Of a stretch of DNA of 64,000 nucleotides, positions 55,151 through 63,507 are shown one piece after another; positions within the stretch are counted from its first letter, which is position 1, and the number at the start of each line of letters is the position of its first letter. Location of the stretch: NCBI RefSeq assembly GCF_003207855.1, contig NZ_NKTZ01000001.1, forward strand, positions 1-64,000. Direction: 5' to 3'. Source of the DNA: Komagataeibacter rhaeticus (GTDB lineage: Bacteria > Pseudomonadota > Alphaproteobacteria > Acetobacterales > Acetobacteraceae). The position numbers and the translations under genes were made by a program. Under the pieces are notes generated by a model that was not told the DNA's origin, made no database searches, and saw only the letters and a program-made list of their open reading frames with translations.

Positions 55151-56520
55151 GGCCTCTCGCTGTCCATATCACCGAAAACCGCCCGCAGGGCCGCGATCTT
55201 CAGCTTCATTTCACGATATTCCCGCATGGGGTCGGAATCATGGGTAATGCCGCCCCCCGCCGCCGCCGTGATCCGGTGCGCCGTCATGACCAGCGTGCGG
55301 ATGATGACGGAACTGTCCATGGCGCCATCATGGCCAATACGGACCACCGTGCCGCAATAGGCACCGCGCGGAGATGCTTCCAGTTCATCGATGATCTGCA
55401 TGGCGCGGTGTTTGGGCGCGCCCGTGACCGATCCCGGCGGCAGGGTGGCGGCCAGCAGGTCGAATGCATCGCGGTCAGGGCGCAGCCGCCCCGTCACTTC
55501 CGAGACCAGATGATGGACATGCGTGAAGCGTTCCACCCCGAACAGCTCGCTCACCCCCATGCTGCCCAGCGCCGCGACGCGTCCGATATCATTGCGCATG
55601 AGATCGACGATCATCAGGTTTTCCGCCCGCTCCTTGGCGTCATGGCGCAGGGCCTGCGCCAGATGGTCGTCCTCGGCCACGGTCCGGCCACGCGGGGCCG
55701 TGCCCTTTATGGGCCGGGTCTGCACCCCGCCGTCCACGGCAAGGGAGAGAAAACGCTCAGGAGAGGCACTGAGCAGCGCAAAACCACCCGCCCCCGCCAG
55801 AAAGGCCCCAAACGGCGCGGGCGAATGCGCCCGCAATACCCGGTAGACATCCACCGCCGCCAGGCCCGCCGGCCGCCGGGCATCCATGCGCCCGGTCACG
55901 TTGACCTGAAAGACCTCGCCCGCCGCAATCCGCTCCACCGCCCGTGCCACGCCGGCCCGATAGGCCGGGCCGGTCTGGTCCGGCGCAAAGCGCAGGCGGG
56001 GCAATGCCGGCAGGCGGCCTGCGGGTGCAATGGCTTTCCATTGCGCCGTCAGCGCCGCCATCCGTGCCGTATCCAGCACGGTGGTGGCGGCAAGCCACGC
56101 CTGTCCGGTCACGCGGTCCAGCACGAAGGCGTGGTCATACAGGCCAAACGCCGCTTCCGGCTCATCCGGGTCGGCCGCATGGCGCGTGGCAATCCCTTCT
56201 ACCCGCAGGCCCGCGCCATACCCGATAAACCCGACAGCGCCCCCGGCAAACGGCACCCCGGCCGGACAGTTCCGGCGCGGCAGATGCTGGCGCAGCAGTT
56301 CGGGCAGGGACTGCGCCACCGGCAGGCCATCGCGCCAGCATGCCCCCCCACGCTGCACGATCACATGCACCGGATCGCGGCAGACAATGACCCAGCGCGC
56401 ACGGGGGCCGATTTCCCCCCCGCTGTCCAGGCACGCCAGCCCGGGCAGGTGGCCCCACGCGGCCAGAATGTCATCCCCCTCGCGCCAGGGCAGGGACACA
56501 AGCATGCCGGTATCAGCCAT
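55147..56520 (-). CDS. pabB: Aminodeoxychorismate synthase component I
   Basis: 457-residue chorismate-using enzyme of folate synthesis. Motifs: IKGTAPRG, DLMRNDIGRVA, PPGSVTGAPK and the C-terminal AGGGITHDSDP. The ATG at 56520 overlaps the ptsI stop by 8 bp. The glutamine amidotransferase partner PabA is not beside it. The longer frame upstream is a shadow of ptsI. Confidence 0.92.
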   Translation of the reverse strand: MADTGMLVSLPWREGDDILAAWGHLPGLACLDSGGEIGPRARWVIVCRDPVHVIVQRGGACWRDGLPVAQSLPELLRQHLPRRNCPAGVPFAGGAVGFIGYGAGLRVEGIATRHAADPDEPEAAFGLYDHAFVLDRVTGQAWLAATTVLDTARMAALTAQWKAIAPAGRLPALPRLRFAPDQTGPAYRAGVARAVERIAAGEVFQVNVTGRMDARRPAGLAAVDVYRVLRAHSPAPFGAFLAGAGGFALLSASPERFLSLAVDGGVQTRPIKGTAPRGRTVAEDDHLAQALRHDAKERAENLMIVDLMRNDIGRVAALGSMGVSELFGVERFTHVHHLVSEVTGRLRPDRDAFDLLAATLPPGSVTGAPKHRAMQIIDELEASPRGAYCGTVVRIGHDGAMDSSVIIRTLVMTAHRITAAAGGGITHDSDPMREYREMKLKIAALRAVFGDMDSERP

Positions 56521-58351
56521 CCCCGTCCTGGCGCAGGCTGTCGGCACAGGCGGTGAGCATGGCGCTGACTTCCTGCCCGTCGGCGGCTTCCAGCGCGCGA
56601 TGCGCCATGCGGCGGCAGTCATCCATGCCCACCGCCCGGATCGCCTGCTTGACCCGTGGCACGGCGGAAGCATGCATGGAAAACGACCGTACCCCCAGCC
56701 CCACCAGCAGCGGCACGCACCGTGGGTCGGACGCCATTTCCCCACACAGGGAAACCGGCCGGCGCTGGCGCAGCCCCGCATCCGCCGCCATGCGCACAAG
56801 CCGCAGCACGGCGGGATGCAGCGGATCGTACAGACCCGCCACATCGCGTGCCGCGCGGTCGGCGGCCAAGGCGTACATGGTCAGGTCATTGGTACCGATG
56901 GCCAGGAATTCCGCATCCTGCGCCAGCACATCCGCCATAAGGGCCGCAGCCGGGGTCTCGATCATGATGCCCAGCGGGGGCAGCGGATCGGGGATGTCCA
57001 CGCCCCTGCGCCGCAGCCTGCGCCCGATGCGGGAATAGATCTCACGCGCGGCACGCATTTCCCCCATCGAGGACACCATGGGCAGCAGTACGCGCACCGG
57101 ACCGGCCATGGCTGCGCGCAGGATGGCGGCGAACTGGGTTTCAAGCAGGCCACGATGCTGGAGCAGGAGCCTTATGCCACGTATGCCCAGCGCCGGGTTG
57201 ACCTCTCCCCCGTCGCCAATACCCATGCGGGCAAGCACATCGCTGTTCTTCTCGCTGCCCCAGTCCACCACGCGAATCGTGACCGGGTCCCCCGCCATCG
57301 CCTCGATCAGGGGGCGGTAGACCGCTTCCTGCTGGTCCTCATCGGGCACGCCTGCGGCATTCATGAACAGGAATTCGCTGCGCAGCAGCCCGATGCCCGC
57401 GGCACCGGACTGGGCGATCATGGGCAGTTCGGCCGGTATTTCCAGATTGGCCTGCAGTGTCACCACCTCCCCGCTGGAAAGACGGGCAGGCAAGCGGCGC
57501 AGGCGGCCAAGCATCTGCCGCTCCCGCGCATAGGCGGCAACCGCCACCCGTGCCGCCGCCGCCGTGCGGGTGGCAGGGCGGATGGTGACGCGGCCGGTCA
57601 TGCCATCGACCACCAGCCGGGTGCGCCGCCCCATCTGCGCCAGCACCCCATGGGCGGCCAGCACCGCCGGGATGCCAAGCGCGCGCAGCAGGATGGCGGT
57701 ATGGCCGGTGCTGCCGCCTTCTTCCGTCACCACGGCGGCAATACGTGAGGGATCGATCAGGGCGGCATCGGCCGGACGAAGCTGTTCGGCCACCAGAATG
57801 GCCCCGTTGGGCAGGGCGGAAAAGGAACGGTAGGGCGTACCGCTGAGGTTGCGGATCAGCCTGCGCCCGATTTCACGGAATTCGCCCGCACGCCTACGGG
57901 CCGCCACCGCGTCCTCCCCCTCGGGCGCGGGGCGGCCGGGTGGGGTGAGCATGAAGGCGGCCAGTGCCTCTGTTTCCTGCAGGACGGCGGCTTCCGCCAG
58001 CATGCCCTGGGCAAGCCGGTTCTCGATGCCACGGCGCAGACGCGAAGGACCCAGCATGCGCCGGTAGACATCCAGCAGCGAGCCGATTTCCACCTGCCCG
58101 TCCTCGGGCAGCAGGGCCAGACGTTCATGCAGCCTGCGCAACTGGGCGGTGGAGCGGGTTATCGCCTCATGCAGGCGGGTCCGCTCCTGTTCGGGGTTGC
58201 AGTCACGCCGCGCGGTATCGACCGGCGGCGGCGGCGGATCATGCGCGACACAGCCATGGCCAATGGCCACACCGGGGGAGACGGGCTGCCCCGTCAGCCG
58301 GACCTCCCCATTCCGGGCGGAAGCCGCGGGACGGCGTTCAGTCGTCTTCAT
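56513..58351 (-). CDS. ptsI: PTS enzyme I (phosphoenolpyruvate-protein phosphotransferase)
   Basis: 612-residue enzyme that phosphorylates HPr from PEP. N-terminal HPr-binding helices; phosphorylated His in EEGGSTGHTAILLRALG; PEP-binding barrel with AGIGLLRSEFLFMN and the reactive Cys in LCGEMASDP. There is no GAF domain, so this is the plain EI form, not the longer nitrogen-PTS EI. The ATG at 58351 overlaps ptsH by 14 bp. Confidence 0.92.
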   Translation of the reverse strand: MKTTERRPAASARNGEVRLTGQPVSPGVAIGHGCVAHDPPPPPVDTARRDCNPEQERTRLHEAITRSTAQLRRLHERLALLPEDGQVEIGSLLDVYRRMLGPSRLRRGIENRLAQGMLAEAAVLQETEALAAFMLTPPGRPAPEGEDAVAARRRAGEFREIGRRLIRNLSGTPYRSFSALPNGAILVAEQLRPADAALIDPSRIAAVVTEEGGSTGHTAILLRALGIPAVLAAHGVLAQMGRRTRLVVDGMTGRVTIRPATRTAAAARVAVAAYARERQMLGRLRRLPARLSSGEVVTLQANLEIPAELPMIAQSGAAGIGLLRSEFLFMNAAGVPDEDQQEAVYRPLIEAMAGDPVTIRVVDWGSEKNSDVLARMGIGDGGEVNPALGIRGIRLLLQHRGLLETQFAAILRAAMAGPVRVLLPMVSSMGEMRAAREIYSRIGRRLRRRGVDIPDPLPPLGIMIETPAAALMADVLAQDAEFLAIGTNDLTMYALAADRAARDVAGLYDPLHPAVLRLVRMAADAGLRQRRPVSLCGEMASDPRCVPLLVGLGVRSFSMHASAVPRVKQAIRAVGMDDCRRMAHRALEAADGQEVSAMLTACADSLRQDGDG

Positions 58352-58634
58352 CAAACCCGGCCCCGACCAGGGCAACAAGGGCCGCCAGCGCGGGGGCTCC
58401 CTGCGGGCCACGGGCCGTAATGCCGATTGTCTCGCCCCGGGCCGCCCCCAGCATCATGAGACCCATGATCGAATGTCCCGATACCGTCATGCCGACATGG
58501 GTCACATCGATATCCGCCGTGAATTTTTCCGCCACCGTCACGAACCTGGCGGCCGCCCGCGCATGCAGCCCGCGCCGGTTTACGATTTTCACATCCGCCT
58601 GCAGGTCCGGCCCCCGCGCCACGGGGTCAGCCAC
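58338..58634 (-). CDS. ptsH: HPr-like phosphocarrier
   Basis: About 98 residues. Phosphorylatable His in NRRGLHARAAARFV and the regulatory Ser in GHSIMGLMML, target of HPr kinase. The start is unclear: GTG at 58634 overlaps the EIIA stop, TTG at 58655 and GTG at 58622 are also open. Carries phosphate from EI to EIIA. Confidence 0.88.
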   Translation of the reverse strand: MADPVARGPDLQADVKIVNRRGLHARAAARFVTVAEKFTADIDVTHVGMTVSGHSIMGLMMLGAARGETIGITARGPQGAPALAALVALVGAGFDEDD

Positions 58635-59088
58635 CGTGGCCTGCCACGCTGTCAACGGCCGCCACCGCGCATTCGCCCGCCCCCGTCAGGCACGCCGGCG
58701 GCAGGTGGGAGGCAACCGAGATATAGCGCCGTCCTGCCTCTTCCGCCCCGCTCAGGCATTCACGCATACCCGCGTGGCCGCGCATCTGCGCAAGCTTGAC
58801 CAGCATGGGCATGTTCACGCCCGCCAGTACCTCCACCCGGTCGTTTTCCAGCACGGAGACGGCAATGTTGGAGGGCGTGCTGCCGAACATGTCGGTCAGC
58901 AGGATGACACCCTGCCCGCTATCAACCGAGTCGATGGCCTGCCGCAACGCAAGCCCGCATGTGCCGGGCAGCGTGGTTGCGGTCACGTTGAACACCGCTG
59001 CCTGTGCCTGCGGGCCGACAACATGTTCAAGCTCCCCCTTCAGGGTCTCGCCCAGAACCCCATGCATGACGAATACAAGACCGATCAT
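58627..59088 (-). CDS. PTS EIIA, mannose-type (regulatory)
   Basis: 153-residue EIIA-Man fold. The phosphorylated His is in FVMHGVLGE (His9), and TDMFGSTPSNIAVSVL is the second family motif. No permease domains follow, so this is a regulatory EIIA. Start overlaps the rapZ stop by 4 nt. Confidence 0.9.
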   Translation of the reverse strand: MIGLVFVMHGVLGETLKGELEHVVGPQAQAAVFNVTATTLPGTCGLALRQAIDSVDSGQGVILLTDMFGSTPSNIAVSVLENDRVEVLAGVNMPMLVKLAQMRGHAGMRECLSGAEEAGRRYISVASHLPPACLTGAGECAVAAVDSVAGHGG

Positions 59089-60065
59089 TTCCCGGGTGTC
59101 TGCTCCGTTGTCTGGGCCTGGCCGCGCGGGCGGCTGGCCCAGCGCCAGCTGCTGCGACCCTGCCGGGCCAGTTCACGATGCATGATCACGACCGGCCAGG
59201 CATCATGATGGGGACGCCCCGCCTGTTGCGCAAGCCTGAGCGCCATGGCTTCCACCAGCGTGACCGAACGGTGCCGCCCGCCCGAACAGCCTATGGCGAT
59301 GGTGGCATATTTCTTTCCCTCGCGCACGAAACGCGGCAGGACCAGTTCCAGCAGGCCCACCATCCGGTCAAGGAATTCCTGGTAATCGGGGTCACGCGCC
59401 ACGTATTCGGCCACGGGCGCGTCCAGCCCGGTCATGGCGGACAGGATCGGGTCGTAATAGGGGTTGGTCAGGAAACGGGCATCGAACACCATGTCCGCCT
59501 CACGCGGGACACCGGCGGGAAAGGCAAAGGACATCAGCGCCACCGTCAGCCCGTCCAGGCCGCCTGCCGACCATTCCCCGAACCGGGCCTCGACCAGCTG
59601 GCGCAGTTCGGGCGGCGGCAGGTCGGAGGTGTCGATCACCACATCGGCAGCCTCACGCAACGGGGATGTCAGCTTGATTTCCGCCTCGATCCCTTCCTTC
59701 ACGGTGCCATGCACCGCCTGCGGGTGGCGCCTGCGGGTGGCGGTGTAGCGGCGCAGGAGCACGCTTTCCTCTGCCGTGGCATAGATCAGTTCCGCATTCA
59801 GCGCCGGGTTGACGCGCAGCCGCGCAAGGGCCGCCAGCACGGCGGAGGCATCGAACCCGCGCGTGCGCGAATCCACACCGATCGCCACCGGCCGCTCGGC
59901 ACGGGCGACAATCTCGTCCAGCATGCCAAGGGGCGGATTGTCGATCACCTCGTGCCCCAGATCCTCCAGGATACGGAGAATCGAGGATTTTCCCGCCCCG
60001 GACAGGCCGGTCACAAGCAGGATGCGACGGGGGAGCGGTGTGTCTTCATCCATGGTGTCAGTCAC
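59085..60065 (-). CDS. rapZ: RNase adapter RapZ (YvcJ family)
   Basis: 326-residue P-loop protein. Walker A is GLSGAGKSS, followed by ILEDLGHEVIDN, and the C-terminal half has IAIGCSGGRHRSVTLVEAM. In enterobacteria it guides RNase E on a sugar-related sRNA; in alphaproteobacteria the role is less clear. Start is GTG at 60065 or ATG at 60053. Confidence 0.92.
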   Translation of the reverse strand: MTDTMDEDTPLPRRILLVTGLSGAGKSSILRILEDLGHEVIDNPPLGMLDEIVARAERPVAIGVDSRTRGFDASAVLAALARLRVNPALNAELIYATAEESVLLRRYTATRRRHPQAVHGTVKEGIEAEIKLTSPLREAADVVIDTSDLPPPELRQLVEARFGEWSAGGLDGLTVALMSFAFPAGVPREADMVFDARFLTNPYYDPILSAMTGLDAPVAEYVARDPDYQEFLDRMVGLLELVLPRFVREGKKYATIAIGCSGGRHRSVTLVEAMALRLAQQAGRPHHDAWPVVIMHRELARQGRSSWRWASRPRGQAQTTEQTPGK

Positions 60066-60187
60066 GCAAAACCCTGTTTCCTGTCAGACCTGTGCCAGGT
60101 GACACATCGCTGTATCATGGCGGTGCCGAAACATGTTCCTGATTCCATTGTCCACCGAATGGCCGATAATAAAAAGGGCGTGTGCCA

Positions 60188-60631
60188 TCACATCTGCCCT
60201 TCATCCAGCAACTGCCTGTATCCGACCACGCAATCCAGTATCAGCCCGACCCGGGCTACGGCGGAAGCCCGTGCGGGGTCAAGGAAGAATTCCGGCAGGC
60301 CCGTTACCCTGTCACGTCCCGGTGGCGGGGGCAGGCGCACGGTACGCTCATGCATGGAAACCAGCCGGACGACGGCCCTGACACCCACCCGCGCCCGCCA
60401 TGCCATGCGCACGATGCCGATGCCCCGTACTTCCAGCAGGCCCGCAAGGGGCGGCGGCGCGCTGGCCCATCCCGCATGCAGGCAGACGCGGTCATCCGCC
60501 ACCAGCGCGTAGCCCGCATCCACCAGCCGGAGCAGCAGGTCCGACTTGCCCGAACCCGACGGGCCGACAAGCAGGACCCCGTCTTCCCCCCGTGCGGCGC
60601 AGGAAGCATGGATCTGGATCGGTGCGCTCAT
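60188..60631 (-). CDS. hprK: HPr kinase/phosphorylase, short form
   Basis: 147-residue truncated form usual in alphaproteobacteria, lacking the N-terminal domain of gram-positive HprK. P-loop VGPSGSGKSDLLLRLVD, DDRVCL, and GIGIVRM are present. It phosphorylates HPr on Ser. ATG at 60631; 122 bp lie between it and rapZ with no gene in them. Confidence 0.9.
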   Translation of the reverse strand: MSAPIQIHASCAARGEDGVLLVGPSGSGKSDLLLRLVDAGYALVADDRVCLHAGWASAPPPLAGLLEVRGIGIVRMAWRARVGVRAVVRLVSMHERTVRLPPPPGRDRVTGLPEFFLDPARASAVARVGLILDCVVGYRQLLDEGQM

Positions 60632-60719
60632 GCCACGATCCTGTCCGGAACCGGCCAAGGGGCGGGAGAAGAAAAATTTTTTATGGACAAAACATGACCA
60701 TTTTGTGATTCTGGCGATA

Positions 60720-61070
60720 ATGGAAGAAAACACACCGTTCCACCCCCCGGCAGAGGTCCATATCCGGCACCTGACCGGCGTGGACAGACAGACCGGCACC
60801 TTCCCGCCCGATCTGTTCGCCCAGATCCGCCAGGCACTGGCAGCCGGCATGGACCAGCTGGCCAGTCAGGGCATGACTGCGGAAAACGTAACCCGAATCG
60901 TGTTCACGCTAAGCCGCACGGATGGCTTCAACGCCTGTTTCCCGCTGCTTAACGACCTGTTTGCCCGCACCTGCCCGGCCACGACACTCAGGCTGGTCAG
61001 CCCCTTCGCACAGGCCGGACAGCTCGTGGAAATCGATCTAGTCACGCTACCGGGAACAGATGGTGACTGA
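60720..61070 (+). CDS. RidA/YjgF-family protein lacking the key Arg
   Basis: 116-residue Rid-fold protein. The family motif P-A-R-T/S holds the arginine that makes RidA a reactive imine deaminase; here it reads PATTLRL, so that Arg is replaced by Thr. The rest (LVEIDLV end, TRIVFTLSRTDGFNACFP) fits. It may bind metabolites without deaminating them. Divergent from hprK, 88 bp between starts. No strong binding site. Confidence 0.75.
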   Translation: MEENTPFHPPAEVHIRHLTGVDRQTGTFPPDLFAQIRQALAAGMDQLASQGMTAENVTRIVFTLSRTDGFNACFPLLNDLFARTCPATTLRLVSPFAQAGQLVEIDLVTLPGTDGD

Positions 61071-61143
61071 AAGTCAGATTTCCTGCAACCGGCTGATGAA
61101 AAATAACAAAATATGGCGTAGCGGTATTCGCCAGACCTTTGCG

Positions 61144-61163
61144 TGAAAAAGCTTCACCAAAAA
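61144..61163. repeat. Right-end remnant of the two-hairpin repeat, copy 8
   Basis: Only the 20-bp right end (half of the GAAGC hairpin plus the outer arm CACCAAAAAC) remains. It lies between the RidA-like gene and tRNA-Ala, which are convergent. Confidence 0.55.
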
Positions 61164-61229
61164 CGCCCCGCCGGTTCAAGGTGCTGAGGGTGGAAAACGC
61201 TTATTCGTAATTTCATGAAAGCAGGATGG

Positions 61230-61305
61230 TGGTGGAGCTGAGGGGAATCGAACCCCTGACCTCCTCATTGCGAACGAGGCGCTCTCCCATCTGAGCTACA
61301 GCCCC
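61230..61305 (-). tRNA. tRNA-Ala(CGC)
   Basis: 76 nt with encoded CCA. Acceptor GGGGCTG/CAGCTCC with one G-T pair, anticodon stem CCTCG/TGAGG, loop TTCGCAA giving CGC. T-loop GGTTCGATTCC is normal. Confidence 0.93.
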
Positions 61306-61448
61306 ACAATCCTCGCGCGATAAATACCCGGGCTGGTAAGCAAGTCAAGACGCATTCTGGTGCCCGCATCCTTTTTCTGGCCACCCTGCCCGGGCCGTAA
61401 TGGTTGTATAGGGACCGGACGGGCACTAGATTCAGCTTTTCGTGCTTC

Positions 61449-61769
61449 ATGAAAGTTGGCCCGTTGCTCTCCATCATCTTCAATCTGCTGTTCGAACTGA
61501 TCCAGCTCTATACCTGGGTCGTGCTGCTGGCGTGCATCTTCAGCTTCCTGCTGGGATTCGGCATTCTGGACCCGCGCAACCGGATCGTGTGGAACATTTC
61601 CAACTTCCTGTACCGCATGACCGAACCGGTGCTGCAGCCAATCCGTAACATGCTGCCCAACATCGCCAATATCGACCTGAGTCCACTCGTGCTGCTGCTG
61701 CTGATCCAGTATGTGCTGATGCCGGTGCTGGGCAAGATTTACGGGATGCTTATGGTCGGGATTGCATAA
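61449..61769 (+). CDS. yggT: YggT family membrane protein
   Basis: 106 residues with two hydrophobic segments and the conserved middle RMTEPVLQPIRNMLPN that defines the YggT family. Inner-membrane protein of unclear role, linked in other bacteria to osmotic balance or cell division. ATG at 61449 starts the first helix; no good binding site. Confidence 0.88.
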   Translation: MKVGPLLSIIFNLLFELIQLYTWVVLLACIFSFLLGFGILDPRNRIVWNISNFLYRMTEPVLQPIRNMLPNIANIDLSPLVLLLLIQYVLMPVLGKIYGMLMVGIA

Positions 61770-61868
61770 ATGCCATGGCTGCGGGCTATCGCCGCCAGCA
61801 GCGCGAAGGGTATGATCGGCCGAGGACCGTGGGGTTCCCGCGGGCCGGATTTCAGGAGTTTTGCTTAA

Positions 61869-62321
61869 ATGAAAAAATCAAACCGTTTTCTGGCGCTTGT
61901 CGCGGCCCTGCCGCTTGCGGCGGCACTGTCGGGCGCACCGGCCCATGCACAGGGCTTTGGTGGGCTGGGCGGCGGCTCCTCTTCCGGTGCGCTGGGCAAT
62001 GCAGCGGGCCTGCTTTCGGGCAGCGGGGTCAAGATGCCCTCCATCTCGTCCCTGCCGTCTTCGAATGTCACGGGCCTGCTGAGCTACTGCGTGCAGAACA
62101 ACTACCTGGAAGGCAACAGCCCGGCCACGCTGCTGTCCTCGCTCAAGCAGAAGTCCGGCCTTGATACGTCAGGCACCCAGTACACCAATGGCCAGAACGG
62201 CATTCTGGATACCGGCAACGGCAACACCTTCTCGCTGTCCTCGCTTGAGGGCAACCTGAAGCAGAAGGCCACCAAGAAGGTATGCAATGCCGTGCTGAAG
62301 CAGGGCAAATCCCTGCTCTGA
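61869..62321 (+). CDS. DUF2501 secreted protein
   Basis: 150-residue exported protein of the DUF2501 family (E. coli YjjA type). Signal peptide ends PAHA-Q at about residue 27; a Gly/Ser-rich linker follows, then SSNVTGLLSYCVQNNYL and a C-terminal KKVCNAVLKQGKSLL; the two Cys likely form a disulfide. AGGAG upstream. Convergent with hemJ at 28 bp. Confidence 0.85.
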   Translation: MKKSNRFLALVAALPLAAALSGAPAHAQGFGGLGGGSSSGALGNAAGLLSGSGVKMPSISSLPSSNVTGLLSYCVQNNYLEGNSPATLLSSLKQKSGLDTSGTQYTNGQNGILDTGNGNTFSLSSLEGNLKQKATKKVCNAVLKQGKSLL

Positions 62322-62349
62322 AGCCGGACCGCAGGCGCCGCCCGTTCAT

Positions 62350-62799
62350 TCAGAACGGGCGGACGACCACCATGATCACGATGATCATCATGAGAACGGT
62401 CGGCACTTCATTCGCCATGCGATAGAACCGTTCGGGCCGGGTGTTGCGGTCATGGGCAAAGTCGCGCCGCCACCGCCCGCATGCCCCGTTGAAACCCGCC
62501 ATGGCCAGGACACAGGCCAGCTTGGTCAGCCACCAGCCGGAATGCCAGTCAACTAGGCCCGGTATGGATGACAGCAGGCCACCGAACACAAACGTGCTGA
62601 TCATGGCCGGCGTGGTGATGAAGCGCAGCAGCTTGTATTCCATCACCTTGAAGCGTTCCGCTTCCGCCGATCCCGCCGCCACCTGGCAGTGATAGACAAA
62701 CAGGCGCGGCAGATAAAACAGGCCCGCCATCCACGCAATGAACGACATGATGTGAAATGCCTTGAGCCACAGCATGTAAGGCGCAAGCATTTCAGGCAT
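62350..62799 (-). CDS. hemJ: Protoporphyrinogen oxidase HemJ
   Basis: 149-residue four-helix membrane protein. The conserved His is in WLKAFHIMSFIAWMAG, the second in LFVYH, and KLLRFITTPAM follows. Oxidises protoporphyrinogen IX to protoporphyrin IX. Its start overlaps the HAD gene by 8 bp and it is with hemE, which supports the heme role. Confidence 0.9.
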   Translation of the reverse strand: MPEMLAPYMLWLKAFHIMSFIAWMAGLFYLPRLFVYHCQVAAGSAEAERFKVMEYKLLRFITTPAMISTFVFGGLLSSIPGLVDWHSGWWLTKLACVLAMAGFNGACGRWRRDFAHDRNTRPERFYRMANEVPTVLMMIIVIMVVVRPF

Positions 62800-63505
62800 G
62801 TGCCGTATCTCCCCTGCCCTGCCCTGTCAGGATGCGGCGCAGCAGCGGCACGAATTCATCCAGATGCGTGATGCGCAGCAGGCCCGGCCATGATGGTGCC
62901 GGCAGTTCGGCAGGGCGCAGCAGCACGCAGCCCATCCCCGCCGCCTGGGCGGCGCGCGCGCCGGTATCGGTATCTTCCAGCACGATGCAGTTGCCCGGCG
63001 CCACGCCCTGCGCCCTTGCCCCGGCCAGATAGACCGCGGGGTCAGGCTTGGGCTGGCCCATGTCACGCGCGGAATGGATGCAGGATGCGGCAATCAGTTC
63101 ATCCAGCCCGGTACGGCCGAATTTGGCTTCCATTTCCGCAACCGATGAATTGGAACCGATGCGGTAGGGCAGGCCCAGTGCCGCCACGCCACGCAGCATG
63201 GCGGGCGCGCCATCAATGGTTTCCGCCTCGTTGCGCATGAGGGTGACGAGGTTGCGCTGCATCCGGGCCGGCCAGTCCTCGGGCAGGGCAATGCCCTCCG
63301 CCTGTTCGATCTCGTGTTTGAGCGCGGTCAGCGCGTGCCCGGCAAAGCGGTGGACGGCATCGTCGTCACTGATCTCGCGGCCATACTGGCGCAGGTCACG
63401 GGCGATCATGCGGCATGAAGGCTCCTCGCTGTCGATCAGGACACCGTCACAGTCAAAAATGACCAGTTCAAGCGCGCCATCGGGGCGCAGGGCGGCAGGC
63501 AGCAT
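62792..63505 (-). CDS. HAD-superfamily phosphatase
   Basis: 237-residue hydrolase. Catalytic FDCDGVLIDSE, helical cap to about residue 95, motif II SNSS, Lys in GQPKPDPAVY and acidic motif LEDTDTGARAA. Closest in layout to phosphoglycolate phosphatase or beta-phosphoglucomutase-like proteins; substrate unknown. Two bases after hemE. Confidence 0.85.
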   Translation of the reverse strand: MLPAALRPDGALELVIFDCDGVLIDSEEPSCRMIARDLRQYGREISDDDAVHRFAGHALTALKHEIEQAEGIALPEDWPARMQRNLVTLMRNEAETIDGAPAMLRGVAALGLPYRIGSNSSVAEMEAKFGRTGLDELIAASCIHSARDMGQPKPDPAVYLAGARAQGVAPGNCIVLEDTDTGARAAQAAGMGCVLLRPAELPAPSWPGLLRITHLDEFVPLLRRILTGQGRGDTAHA

Positions 63506-63507
63506 GT

